Assembly (NCBI GenBank): GCA_012800795.1
Contig: JAAZIQ010000060.1
Span: 1-64,000, forward strand
Reading direction: 5' to 3'
Source: Bacillota bacterium
GTDB taxonomy: Bacteria; Bacillota; Dethiobacteria; Dethiobacterales; Dethiobacteraceae
Length of the DNA stretch: 64,000 nt
The notes beneath the pieces are model-generated. The model was not told the DNA's origin. It was given only the letters and a program-made list of their open reading frames with translations, and ran no database searches. The translations under genes were made by a program, and so were the position numbers. Shown here one piece after another: positions 13,797 through 22,471 of the stretch. Position 1 is the stretch's first letter, and every line of letters begins with the position of its first letter.

Positions 13797-15554
13797 TCAT
13801 TTATGAGAAATGATGGCTGCTAGGAATTCATCACCATATTTAGCCAGCTTTACTTCTCCAACTCCACTGACACGTAAAAGTGATGCCTTATCTATGGGAC
13901 GAATTTCGCACATCTGCCGCAATGTGGCATCTGAAAAAATCAGGTAAGGAGGCAAATTCTCACGATCGGCAATTTCTTTACGTAGCTGACGCAGTTTTTC
14001 AAATAGGCCATCTTCTTCCACTGTTTTCTGTACTTGTATTTTACGCAGCACCTGCCGCTTTCCCTTTAGCACAGCAACCGCCGCAGGGCCTAATTTGACA
14101 AGAGGATACTTCCCCTCTGTCAAGCCTAAATACCCTTCCGCTATTAAGAAACCGATAAAATCACGTATTTCCTGCAGTGAATATTCAGGCATTAGAGCAT
14201 AGGTGCTGAGACGATCCAATTTAAGCTGCCTTATTTTTTTATTATTGGCACCTTTTAAAACTTGTGCTACCATATTGGCACCATAACGTTCCCACATCCG
14301 GTAAACACAAGAAAGAACTTTCTGGGCCTCCAAAGTAACATCTATTATTTCCCTGTCATCCCGACAGTTACTACAATTGCCGCAATTGTCGGCAGTCTGC
14401 TCACCAAAATAGGCCAATAATGTTTGCCGCAAACATTTTGAGGTATGACAATAATCAACCACTGCTTGCAATTTACCAAATTCATGCTGGCGGCGACGAG
14501 GAGAATAAACAGTTTGTTCGATTAAATATTTCTGTAAAATTATATCCTGCGGATGATATAACAAAATACATTCTCCCGCTTCTCCGTCACGGCCGGCACG
14601 GCCTGCCTCTTGATAGTAAGCTTCCATATTTTTCGGCAGGCTATAGTGTATGATAAAGCGCACATTTGATTTGTCAATGCCCATACCAAAAGCATTGGTT
14701 GCCACCATTATCGGCAAATCATCACGTAAAAAAGCTTCCTGGTTTTCGGCGCGCTCTGCTTTGCGCATTCCTGCATGATATTTACTGACAGGAAGCTTGT
14801 ACCGCTGCAGCATTTCGGCCAATTTATCCACATCTTTACGAGTAGCAGCATAAATAATGCCAGCTTTGCCGCTTCTTTTCTGAAGATAATCTAAAACAAA
14901 ATCCTCTTTATTGACACCGCGTAAAACAGAAAAATATAAATTGGGGCGGTCAAAACCACTCACATAAACTTGCGGCAAGTTAAGACCAAGGAGTTTTATA
15001 ATATCGGCCTTAATCTCCGGTGTTGCTGTTGCAGTAAAAGCACCTACCACCGGCCGCTTGGGTAAAGAGCTGATAAAAGCTGCGATTTTACGATAGCTGG
15101 GGCGAAAGTCATGACCCCACTGTGAAACACAATGTGCTTCATCAACGGCAATAAAGCTAATATTCAGCTTTTGTTTCAGTTCGGCAAAGCTGTCAGCCGT
15201 CAAACGCTCCGGTGCAACATATACCAATTTGTAATAGCCGGCAGCAGTATCCTCCAAACGCTGCCTGATTTCAGCAGGTCGCAGGGAACTGTTAATGAAA
15301 GTGGAGGGAATACCAAGCTCCCCCAGTGCATCCACCTGGTCTTTCATTAGTGCAATTAGCGGTGAAATAACCAGTGTAATGCCCGGAAAAAGCAGGGCGG
15401 GAATCTGGTAACACAATGATTTTCCCGCTCCGGTAGGCATTATTGCCAGGGTATCGACTTTTGATAATATGCTCTTCACCACTTTTCCCTGTCCGCCACG
15501 AAATGAAGTGTAGCCAAATACTTTTTTTAATAAAGCTTGAGCTTCTGACAGCAT
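13797..15554 (-). CDS. recQ: ATP-dependent DNA helicase RecQ
   Basis: This 585-residue protein has the complete RecQ layout. The helicase core shows Walker A IMPTGAGKSLCYQ (~38-50), the DEAH box VDEAHCVSQWGHDFRP (~138-153), TATAT, and motif VI EAGRAGRDG (~317-325). An RQC zinc module with CLRQ..., CGNCSNC follows (~370-400), then a C-terminal HRDC domain (from ~510, LRQMCEIRPIDKASLLRVSGVG). RecQ unwinds DNA 3'-5' for recombination and fork repair. It lies 45 bp behind the YhaN-like ATPase gene, on the same strand as the Mre11-like gene. The three probably form a repair operon. Confidence 0.96.
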   Translation of the reverse strand: MLSEAQALLKKVFGYTSFRGGQGKVVKSILSKVDTLAIMPTGAGKSLCYQIPALLFPGITLVISPLIALMKDQVDALGELGIPSTFINSSLRPAEIRQRLEDTAAGYYKLVYVAPERLTADSFAELKQKLNISFIAVDEAHCVSQWGHDFRPSYRKIAAFISSLPKRPVVGAFTATATPEIKADIIKLLGLNLPQVYVSGFDRPNLYFSVLRGVNKEDFVLDYLQKRSGKAGIIYAATRKDVDKLAEMLQRYKLPVSKYHAGMRKAERAENQEAFLRDDLPIMVATNAFGMGIDKSNVRFIIHYSLPKNMEAYYQEAGRAGRDGEAGECILLYHPQDIILQKYLIEQTVYSPRRRQHEFGKLQAVVDYCHTSKCLRQTLLAYFGEQTADNCGNCSNCRDDREIIDVTLEAQKVLSCVYRMWERYGANMVAQVLKGANNKKIRQLKLDRLSTYALMPEYSLQEIRDFIGFLIAEGYLGLTEGKYPLVKLGPAAVAVLKGKRQVLRKIQVQKTVEEDGLFEKLRQLRKEIADRENLPPYLIFSDATLRQMCEIRPIDKASLLRVSGVGEVKLAKYGDEFLAAIISHK

Positions 15555-15599
15555 TTTTATCCTCCAGCCACTATTCCAAAAACATTTTTAAAGGGCAGT

Positions 15600-17243
15600 T
15601 CATAAATCTATCCTATAGCCGCCCAATTTGGCAGCCGTATCAGGATCACAAGTAGTAACAATAACCTGCCTTTTCTTTGCATATTCGCGCACCATTGCTG
15701 CAGCATGGTCCTTTCTCTCCGGATCCAAATCAACTAAGGGATCATCCATTACCAAAAAGCCGTTGTTTTGCTGTAATAAAAATTCGGCCATTGCCAGGCG
15801 TAGTGCCAAAGCCATCCCGCGTGCAGTGCCGGTTGACAAAAGTTCCAAAGGTAAAGCCCTTCCATCGGCCGCTTCCAAACGTGCAGGCAGTGTTCCATCC
15901 AATTCTGCCCTTTGATAACGATAAGCAGTTGCGGGACCTAAATAACGGCTAAAAGCTAAGCACAACGGGGTAAAAGTTTTTTCATCAAACTGGGACATTA
16001 ACCTATTAAATTTTTCTTCGATATACAGAAGTGAAGCCGCTTCCCGCTTAACATTGTAAAAATGATTTTCTGCCTCCGTATAGCGCACTTTAAGTTCTTC
16101 AACCGTTTCTTCGCTTTGCTCCTGCTGCGCCTCCAGCAATTGCTCCTTTGCCGTCAAAAAAAACTCTTCCACTTCCTGCGTACGCCTCCGTAACTCCTTA
16201 AGATCAGCAAAAAACGAATCGGTATCGGCATAGTCTGGCGGCAGTGGAGCCAACTGCGCTAATTCGCTTTCCACTTGGCGTTTTTCCTGCAGTACTGCTG
16301 TCAATTGCTCTATTACAGCTTCACAGCAGCCGTATTCCTTTTCCCAAGCCAAAAGCTGCTGTTGGATTTCTTCCTTTTGCCTGGCGGCATGTGACAGTTC
16401 TGTCTGCACTTGCGTAATTTCCGTCAAGATGGTTTCCGGCTCCCGCATCATGGTATCCGGAGCCGCAACTGCAGCTGCAGCCAATTCCGTATAAGCTTGT
16501 CCCTGCAAAATAACCTCTAGTTTGGTTCGCAGACGTTCCGCCTGGCTAAGCAAAGTTTGCCGCGATTCTAGTATTTGCACAGCTTCAGCAATGCTTTGCA
16601 AAGATAACTGCCTAAGTTTAACTTCACAGTCTGCCTGCAAGCTTTCAATTTCTGTCAGCAAAGCTTCCACATCATACTGACCTGCTTGTACATATAAAGA
16701 CCATTCTTCTGTCGCAAACTGAAGAAACCCTGCACCTTTAAAAAGCGCCTCATCCGTAACTTTAAGCTGCTGCACTGCAGGTAAAGTGCTTTTAACTGTA
16801 ATTATCTGCGGCCTGCTAAGGGAGATTTTAGCCATAAGTTCCATCGCCTGCAATTCCGCTTGTTTGTTTGCTACCAAGTTCTGCTGCTGCTGCAGCCAAG
16901 CCACATCTTCCGCTGTAACTGCAGGCAGGGCAGCCAGCTTAGCTTCAAGAGTCAGCAGTTCTTCCTGCAGTGGCTTTGCTGCCAAGTAACGCTCGCGTAT
17001 TTTTTTAGTTTGTACACTTATTTTGGCTAACTCTAACTCTTCGCTTAAAGATTTTAAACGGCTTTGATTTTGTTCAATAATATTTGTAATGTTGGCCAAT
17101 CGCTCTTTTGCTCTGGGCCACTCATTATTTATCTGTTTTAGCTTTTCTTCCTGTAGGCATAAATTTTCAATTCTGGGCTCCAATTTAGCCCGCCTATAGA
17201 CGTCATTTTCCAGTTTCTCCAAGGCAGCTTTCCGGGAAGTCAA
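15600..17243 (-). CDS. Rad50/YhaN-like ATPase, C-terminal part (split by frameshift)
   Basis: This 547-residue reading frame begins at a TTG that overlaps the stop of the N-terminal half, and it has no ribosome site. It consists of long coiled coils (Glu/Gln/Lys/Leu-rich, ~1-400) and a C-terminal ATPase lobe. The lobe has an ABC signature-like LSTGTARGMALALRLA (~462-477) and Walker B FLVMDDPLVDLDPER (~491-505). The partner Walker A is in the upstream ORF. Inserting one base at the AAAAAA run at about 17248 joins both frames into one ~805-residue protein. This is therefore most likely the second half of a single gene, broken by a real or apparent 1-base deletion. Confidence 0.85.
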   Translation of the reverse strand: MTSRKAALEKLENDVYRRAKLEPRIENLCLQEEKLKQINNEWPRAKERLANITNIIEQNQSRLKSLSEELELAKISVQTKKIRERYLAAKPLQEELLTLEAKLAALPAVTAEDVAWLQQQQNLVANKQAELQAMELMAKISLSRPQIITVKSTLPAVQQLKVTDEALFKGAGFLQFATEEWSLYVQAGQYDVEALLTEIESLQADCEVKLRQLSLQSIAEAVQILESRQTLLSQAERLRTKLEVILQGQAYTELAAAAVAAPDTMMREPETILTEITQVQTELSHAARQKEEIQQQLLAWEKEYGCCEAVIEQLTAVLQEKRQVESELAQLAPLPPDYADTDSFFADLKELRRRTQEVEEFFLTAKEQLLEAQQEQSEETVEELKVRYTEAENHFYNVKREAASLLYIEEKFNRLMSQFDEKTFTPLCLAFSRYLGPATAYRYQRAELDGTLPARLEAADGRALPLELLSTGTARGMALALRLAMAEFLLQQNNGFLVMDDPLVDLDPERKDHAAAMVREYAKKRQVIVTTCDPDTAAKLGGYRIDL

Positions 17244-18019
17244 GGCATTTTTTCCACGGCAGTTTTTTCTAAAGCAGCTAAAGCCTGTTCAACTTTTTCT
17301 TCCGCCCCCTCAGCTTTTTGCAGCTGCTTGCGTATATTCTCTTTTTCATAATAAGCCGCTAGTAACTTGCCGACGTTTTTTACGTATGGATTATCAACAC
17401 CTCTATTATTTCTCGGTCCATCACGCTGAAAATCCCAATTATCAAGTAAATCCTTTTTAGCCTGTGCCAGCTCCCTTGCAAACTCCTCCGGTGAAACACC
17501 GCCACTCTGCAAAAATGCCTTGCGCAGTACATCACCTAATGCCGCTACTGCTTCCTGGTTCTGATTAAGCAGCTCCACTGTTTTAAGCATCTCTTCCTGG
17601 CGCGCAAAAAGAATACTTTCATAGGTGCCCCTGCCGTACTGAAGTATAGTTTGTAGTTTTTCCTGTACCTTTTCCTCTGCACTGATAACAACACCAGCAG
17701 CAGACTCCAAGCGGCACCTGCAGTCTGCTCCCCAGGAACGCGTTAAAAAATATTCCTCTTTACCTCCGCTCAGGAAGTTAACGGTTACCTCTATTGTATC
17801 GCCTCCACCATATGGCAAAAAACGTACTAAAAAATTTTTCCAGTCCGGCTTATTACGGTGCAAATTGCTAGGTAGAAAAAAAACGGCAAAAAGGGCGCTT
17901 ACCATCGTGCTTTTGCCTGCTTCATTTGGTCCTAGGACTACATTTAAGCCTTCTTTAAAGATAACTTCTTTGCCGTGTAGACCGCCAAAAGGTGTCATCT
18001 TAACCGATTTTATTATCAT
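17240..18019 (-). CDS. Rad50/YhaN-like ATPase, N-terminal part (split by frameshift)
   Basis: This 259-residue frame carries the N-terminal ATPase lobe. It starts IIKSVKMTPFGGLHG, has Walker A LGPNEAGKSTMVSALF (~30-45), the Q-loop region around ARQEEM (~144), then the start of a coiled coil. It ends prematurely at TGA 17240-17242 inside the coiled coil. In Rad50/SbcC/YhaN proteins this lobe must pair with the C-terminal lobe encoded in the next frame. The ATG overlaps the stop of the Mre11-like gene (ATGA), so the two are translationally coupled. Together with that gene it matches the Bacillus YhaO-YhaN pair more than SbcD-SbcC. Confidence 0.85.
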   Translation of the reverse strand: MIIKSVKMTPFGGLHGKEVIFKEGLNVVLGPNEAGKSTMVSALFAVFFLPSNLHRNKPDWKNFLVRFLPYGGGDTIEVTVNFLSGGKEEYFLTRSWGADCRCRLESAAGVVISAEEKVQEKLQTILQYGRGTYESILFARQEEMLKTVELLNQNQEAVAALGDVLRKAFLQSGGVSPEEFARELAQAKKDLLDNWDFQRDGPRNNRGVDNPYVKNVGKLLAAYYEKENIRKQLQKAEGAEEKVEQALAALEKTAVEKMP

Positions 18020-19125
18020 TTTTTCACCCTCTTTACCAGCTCATAAGCAAGCTGCAGCGCTTCATCTTCCCCTTCTGCAACTAAAGAAGTCAGTAATAAA
18101 TAAGGAAATGAACCGGCGGGAAACTCTGCCGCAATACTTTCCGCCGATAACTCCATTTGCAGCATACTGTCATCATATTCCAGATATCCTACATTTTCTG
18201 CACACTGCTGCAAATAAGCTCCCCGCCGTCTGAACTGTTCCTGCGGCAGACGGCCGTGCAGATGCAGTTTCACCAAAGCAGCGGCAGACCTTATTTTCTT
18301 TAGATACTTTTCCACTGTTTCCAGTTCTTGTATTTCCAGTGTGGTTTCAATAAAGCGGAACTGTCCGGTACGAACGGCATGATGCTCCACTTTATCGTCA
18401 TGGCAGGTCGTAAACCAGGCATAGCCTTCGTGTCTGCAATCAAAACCGTCTGGTTCAGGCGTGCCGCAGTAGGTAAAACCACAGTCGGTCGCTTTCTCTA
18501 AATCAGGATAGCGGCTGTGCGCATGTCCCAAAAACCAATGCTGTAAACCGGTAGCAAATAATTCTTCTCTCTCCATAGGGAAATAATTATCCTCCAAATC
18601 AAGAGAAAGACCACGGACACTTCCATGCGCAATACCAAAATGCCACTTTGCCACCGGTTTCTCCCGTAAATTACGCAGCCAACCCAAACTGTTCTCAGCA
18701 CTATGTTTGCGGTCACAAGGAGCCGGGTAAAGAACTGCATCTAAGCCGTATTCCTGCAAGCAGTAAGGTTTTTGCTGCGTTAAAAGCAGTACATATTCCG
18801 GAACATGTTCCAAAAATGTTTTCCAAACAGCCGACGATTCATTATAGTAATCATGATTACCAGGCAGAACAGCAATACAAGCTCCGGCAAAGGACTGCAA
18901 TATTTTTACAGCGCGCAAAACAGTATTTTTGCTGACATTATGACTATGAAATAAATCTCGAGCTATCAGCAGTAGCTGACAGCCTTCCTGATTAGCTAAT
19001 TCCACCATTTTTGTTAAAACTAAAAATCGTGCTTCCACTAACTGCCGTCGCAGCTCTTCGGGATAGTTTCGTGTACGGTGTGTCATACCCAGATGTAAAT
19101 CTCCGGTATGTAACACTTTTAACAC
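18016..19125 (-). CDS. Mre11/SbcD/YhaO-like metallophosphoesterase
   Basis: GTG at 19123-19125 follows GGGGAGGTGG by 5 bp and gives 369 residues. An in-frame extension to 19230 lacks a ribosome site and was left out. Metal-site motifs in order are TGDLHLG (~6-12), IARDLFH (~52-58), GNHDYY (~91-96), IAHGSV (~170) and GHAHSRY (~209-215). The second motif is normally GDxxD/GDLFD, and here arginine replaces the glycine before the conserved Asp. The protein would be the nuclease partner of the downstream Rad50-like ATPase, with which it overlaps by 4 bp, acting on DNA ends or hairpins. Confidence 0.9.
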   Translation of the reverse strand: MLKVLHTGDLHLGMTHRTRNYPEELRRQLVEARFLVLTKMVELANQEGCQLLLIARDLFHSHNVSKNTVLRAVKILQSFAGACIAVLPGNHDYYNESSAVWKTFLEHVPEYVLLLTQQKPYCLQEYGLDAVLYPAPCDRKHSAENSLGWLRNLREKPVAKWHFGIAHGSVRGLSLDLEDNYFPMEREELFATGLQHWFLGHAHSRYPDLEKATDCGFTYCGTPEPDGFDCRHEGYAWFTTCHDDKVEHHAVRTGQFRFIETTLEIQELETVEKYLKKIRSAAALVKLHLHGRLPQEQFRRRGAYLQQCAENVGYLEYDDSMLQMELSAESIAAEFPAGSFPYLLLTSLVAEGEDEALQLAYELVKRVKK

Positions 19126-19305
19126 GACTCCACCTCCCCTAGTTTCTTCTCGCTGTGTTACATTAGCTATATCTATACCTATTTCCTGCCTTTTACCTAA
19201 ACGCGACCAGAAAACTGTTTCCCAGCTCAAAAAATGTCCTTGACATCCACCTCAATCCCCATATTAAAATGAAATTGTCGGTATTTTGTAAGGAGGCCTG
19301 TTTCA

Positions 19306-19929
19306 GTGATTGAGAAAAAAGATTTGGCAAGATATGAGCAAATTGCACTGCTTTTAGCCAATGATATTACTAAGGGTACCTATTATGAAGGGGAAAAAAT
19401 CTCCGGCAGATCAACACTGGCCAGCAAATATAATGTTTCCCCGGAAACTATCCGTAAGGCGCTGGCCTTATTGCACTCCAAAGAAGTTGTAAAAGTTGTC
19501 CCCTATAGCGGTACTTTTATCCTCTCGCGCACAGCTGCACGTCGTTTTATGAATAGTTTTGAAGAACATAGTACACTGCAGGCAATGGAACGCAGACTAA
19601 GCACACTTACAAAAGAGCGCAACCGTTTAAACCAGGAAATTGAAAAACTGGTGAAGGAAATTGTTAATTTTAAAGCTGGCATGTTAAAAAGTATGCAGTA
19701 CGCCGAAGAAATAGTGGTAATATCAGACTCTCCCTTGGTGGGAAAAAGTGTGCAGGAGGCACGTTTAAGAAGTGTGACAGGCGTTACGGTCACTGCAGTT
19801 AAACACAAAGGTCGCTGGTACGTTTCACCGGGTAAAGAACTTAATTTGACAGCGGGCGATATTTTGTTAGCCATGGGAACACCTGAAGCAATAGAGAGTC
19901 TACGCCAATTAGCTTCCGGGCAAAAATAA
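19306..19929 (+). CDS. GntR-type regulator with RCK_C (TrkA_C) domain, BusR-like
   Basis: GTG start after AAGGAGG, 207 residues. The N-terminal GntR winged helix (~5-72) has STLASKYNVSPETIRKALALLHSKEVV. A coiled coil spans ~88-125 (LSTLTKERNRLNQEIEKLVKEI). The C-terminal RCK_C/TrkA_C domain (~135-205) includes GKSVQEARLRSVTGVTVTAVKHKG and LNLTAGDILLAMG. This exact order matches BusR of lactic bacteria, a c-di-AMP-responsive repressor of the busA osmolyte importer. No osmolyte transporter is adjacent here. It may act on distant osmotic or potassium genes (inference). Confidence 0.85.
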   Translation: MIEKKDLARYEQIALLLANDITKGTYYEGEKISGRSTLASKYNVSPETIRKALALLHSKEVVKVVPYSGTFILSRTAARRFMNSFEEHSTLQAMERRLSTLTKERNRLNQEIEKLVKEIVNFKAGMLKSMQYAEEIVVISDSPLVGKSVQEARLRSVTGVTVTAVKHKGRWYVSPGKELNLTAGDILLAMGTPEAIESLRQLASGQK

Positions 19930-20116
19930 GTTGATCATATATACTTTTTCTGACATGGTAAAGAAGTGAACAATAAAGCGCAGAGCTACCTCCTATAAAC
20001 CGGCAGGCAGCTCATTATTTTAGAATTCACCCGAAATACATAATAATAACCGGCAGGTAAATAATTGCAGTTATAGAAGCTATTTTACAAGAATTAAAGA
20101 GAAAGGGACGGTTTTT

Positions 20117-21472
20117 TTGTTAAAAAGAAAATTTTTTGTTTTTTTATTAATTTTATTATTAATGGTTTCCTGCGACAAGAAACAAAATGCCCTACCCCCC
20201 CTTGAAGGAGATATAATTGAGCTGGCAAGTAAGTTTGTTGAAAAACTGGCTACAAATGATTTTGCCGGTGCCGTGGAATTTTTTGACGCCACCATGTTAA
20301 AAGAACTGCCCGAAAAGAAACTGGAAGAAGTCTGGCAAACATTGCTGCAGCAAGTTGGGGCTTTTCAAACTGAAATTAGCCGCAAAGTTGAAGAAATGGG
20401 ACAATCCCAAATTGTTATCCTCACAGCACAATTTGAACTGGCACCGCTGGATATTCGGATGACTTTTAATCAAGATAAAAGAATTATCGGCCTCTTTTTT
20501 GTTCCCGCCGTTCGCTCTGAATCTTCATACAAACCGCCGGCTTACGGACAGCCTGCCAACTTTACCGAAACAGAAGTAATGATAGGCGAGGCTGAGTGGC
20601 AATTGCCGGGCACACTTACCATCCCCAATGGAAATGGCCCTTTTCCGGCGGTAGTGCTGGTACACGGTTCCGGTCCCAATGATCGGGATGAAACCATTGG
20701 CATAACCGGAGCCCATAAACCTTTTAAAGATCTGGCCTGGGGTCTGGCAAACCAGGGGATAGCAGTTTTGCGCTATGATAAGCGCACTATGGTATACGGC
20801 GAAAAAATAAATAAATTTACTTTTACGGTAAGAGAAGAAAGCATAGATGATGCCCTGGCAGCAGTGGAGCTGCTGCGAAATCATAAGCAAATTAATAACG
20901 AAAAAATATATATTCTGGGGCATAGTTTGGGCGGCATACTGGCACCACGTATTGGAAAAGAAGCAGGAGACCGGCTGGCCGGACTGATTATACTTGCTGG
21001 TCCCGCACGCCCCCTTGAAGATTTGATTTTAGAACAAACTCGTTATTTAGTTGCTGCCGACGGCGAAACATCGGAACAAGAAGCTAAAGTTATTCGGAGG
21101 CTGGAAACCCAAGTAGCACGTATTAAAGACCCTGCCCTCTCTCCCGCTACTCCGGCAGAAGAGCTACTGAATGCCCCTGCCTCTTACTGGCTGGACTTAC
21201 GTAATTACAAACCGACAGAAACGGCAGCTGCGCTGAAACTACCAATGCTTATTCTACAGGGCGAACGAGATTATCAAGTGACCATGGAAGATTTTGCTCT
21301 CTGGCAGCAAGCCCTTGCTTCATACAGTCATGTGCAGTTCAAAAGCTATCCCGGACTAAATCATCTTTTTGTCAGCGGCCAAGAACCAAGTGTACCGTCT
21401 GAATATGAGCAGCCAGGCAATGTTGAAAAAATAGTAATTGATGATATAGCCGCCTGGATTCGCAAGCATTAA
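20117..21472 (+). CDS. Alpha/beta hydrolase lipoprotein with N-terminal DUF3887-like domain
   Basis: This 451-residue precursor starts at TTG after GAAAGGGACGG. The lipobox is LLMVSC (Cys19). Residues ~35-130 form a DUF3887-like domain (ASKFVEKLATNDFAGAVEFFD). An alpha/beta hydrolase of the dienelactone hydrolase/acyl-peptidase type follows. Its oxyanion segment is VLVHGSGPNDRDE (~183-195), the nucleophile elbow is GHSLGG (~268-273), the acid is in LQGERDYQ (~377) and the histidine in PGLNHLF (~413). It is an extracytoplasmic esterase or peptidase of unknown substrate. A terminator follows. Confidence 0.85.
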   Translation: MLKRKFFVFLLILLLMVSCDKKQNALPPLEGDIIELASKFVEKLATNDFAGAVEFFDATMLKELPEKKLEEVWQTLLQQVGAFQTEISRKVEEMGQSQIVILTAQFELAPLDIRMTFNQDKRIIGLFFVPAVRSESSYKPPAYGQPANFTETEVMIGEAEWQLPGTLTIPNGNGPFPAVVLVHGSGPNDRDETIGITGAHKPFKDLAWGLANQGIAVLRYDKRTMVYGEKINKFTFTVREESIDDALAAVELLRNHKQINNEKIYILGHSLGGILAPRIGKEAGDRLAGLIILAGPARPLEDLILEQTRYLVAADGETSEQEAKVIRRLETQVARIKDPALSPATPAEELLNAPASYWLDLRNYKPTETAAALKLPMLILQGERDYQVTMEDFALWQQALASYSHVQFKSYPGLNHLFVSGQEPSVPSEYEQPGNVEKIVIDDIAAWIRKH

Positions 21473-21485
21473 AGCGGCAAAAAAT

Positions 21486-21533
21486 AACGGTAAGTACCGC
21501 CTGCCAAAGCAGTAGTGCTTACCGTTAATATTT
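21486..21533 (+). terminator. Terminator after the hydrolase gene
   Basis: AACGGTAAGTAC pairs with GTGCTTACCGTT (one G-T) and is followed by AATATTTA. The T-run is weak. The hairpin also lies beyond the 3' end of the convergent 64-aa gene and may serve both. Confidence 0.6.
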
Positions 21534-21547
21534 ACGTCAGTATATTC

Positions 21548-21742
21548 TTAATATTCTGCATTTTCCCAGTAATATTCTGCATTTTCCCAATCGTTATAAT
21601 AAAAGTTTACTAGCTTATAACTGCGCTCATTTTTAAAACTATACCGATAGAGGCTGCTGGGAGTCAGCCGTCTATAGCCCTGCAATTGAAACACCTCATT
21701 ATTCACGCTGGCAATACGCTCCAACAGCCCTCCTAAACTCAT
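21548..21742 (-). CDS. Hypothetical small protein (64 aa) with C-terminal repeat
   Basis: ATG with AAGGAGG 9 bp upstream supports translation. The protein has no signal or membrane segment. The C-terminus is a perfect tandem repeat: YWENAEY occurs as WENAEYYWENAEY, encoded by a 17-base direct repeat with a 21-base period at 21548-21592. This looks like a recent in-frame duplication. The gene lies alone between two convergent or divergent neighbours. The family is not recognised. Confidence 0.6.
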   Translation of the reverse strand: MSLGGLLERIASVNNEVFQLQGYRRLTPSSLYRYSFKNERSYKLVNFYYNDWENAEYYWENAEY

Positions 21743-21875
21743 TACATTTCACCTCCTTAATGGGGCGCAGTTAGCTATAGGTGTAGTGTATAAAACAATA
21801 TCATAATGCTGTCATGTATTTATTAATAAAATATAAATAAAAATATTTTGTTGGCAGCAGGAGTATGCATCATAC

Positions 21876-21904
21876 TTGAGTAATAAAATAGTATTACATT
21901 ATAT
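21876..21904 (+). promoter_or_regulatory. Promoter of lemA-DUF2207 operon
   Basis: TTGAGT (21876-21881) and TTATAT (21899-21904) are spaced 17 bp, just upstream of the GGAGG of lemA. Confidence 0.45.
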
Positions 21905-21918
21905 ACGGAGGAGATTAA

Positions 21919-22470
21919 ATGCCTTTTTTTTTAGCTGCTGTTGTTATTGTCGGGCTTATGCTAGTGTTTATTTATAACTCTCTCGTTAATTTGAGACAGC
22001 GTGTTCAAAATGCTTGGGCACAGGTGGATGTCCAGCTACGCCGGCGCTATGATTTAATACCAAATTTAGTTAACACAGTCAAGGGCTATGCCAAGCATGA
22101 AAAAGAAACATTTGCCCAAATTACAGAAGCCAGAACTCGTGCCATGACGGCTACCACACTCCAAGACCAAGTCGAAGCAGAAAATGTGCTGACCAGCACT
22201 CTGAAATCATTATTCGCTTTGGCTGAAAATTATCCCGAATTGAAAGCAGATAACAATTTTAGGCAGCTGCAGGAAGAATTGAGCGCAACTGAAAACAAAA
22301 TTGCCTTTTCCCGACAGTTTTACAATGATACTGTACAAAAATACAATACTAAATTGGAAGTATTCCCCACTGTTCTTGTTGCCGGAATGTTCGGCTTTAC
22401 TGCAGCAGATTATTTCAACCTCGACAGTGAAGCGGATGCCCGCCGCCCTGTTAATATTAAGTTTGATTAA
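21919..22470 (+). CDS. lemA: LemA family protein
   Basis: This 183-residue protein has one N-terminal transmembrane helix (~3-22) and then the LemA helical domain. Its signature is NAWAQVDVQLRRRYDLIPNLVNTVKGYAKHE (~34-64), with SATENKIAFSRQFYNDTVQKYN later. The function of LemA is not firmly known. The N-terminus is outside and the domain is thought to face the cytoplasm. It is followed by a DUF2207 gene only 1 bp away, which is the usual partner of LemA in many bacteria. Confidence 0.93.
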   Translation: MPFFLAAVVIVGLMLVFIYNSLVNLRQRVQNAWAQVDVQLRRRYDLIPNLVNTVKGYAKHEKETFAQITEARTRAMTATTLQDQVEAENVLTSTLKSLFALAENYPELKADNNFRQLQEELSATENKIAFSRQFYNDTVQKYNTKLEVFPTVLVAGMFGFTAADYFNLDSEADARRPVNIKFD

Positions 22471-22471
22471 A

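Noticed and set aside
17230-17260. Programmed -1 frameshift signal in the YhaN-like gene
   Set aside because: The A-run is slippery, but no stimulatory hairpin or classic X-XXY-YYZ heptamer was found. A single-base lesion or error is simpler.
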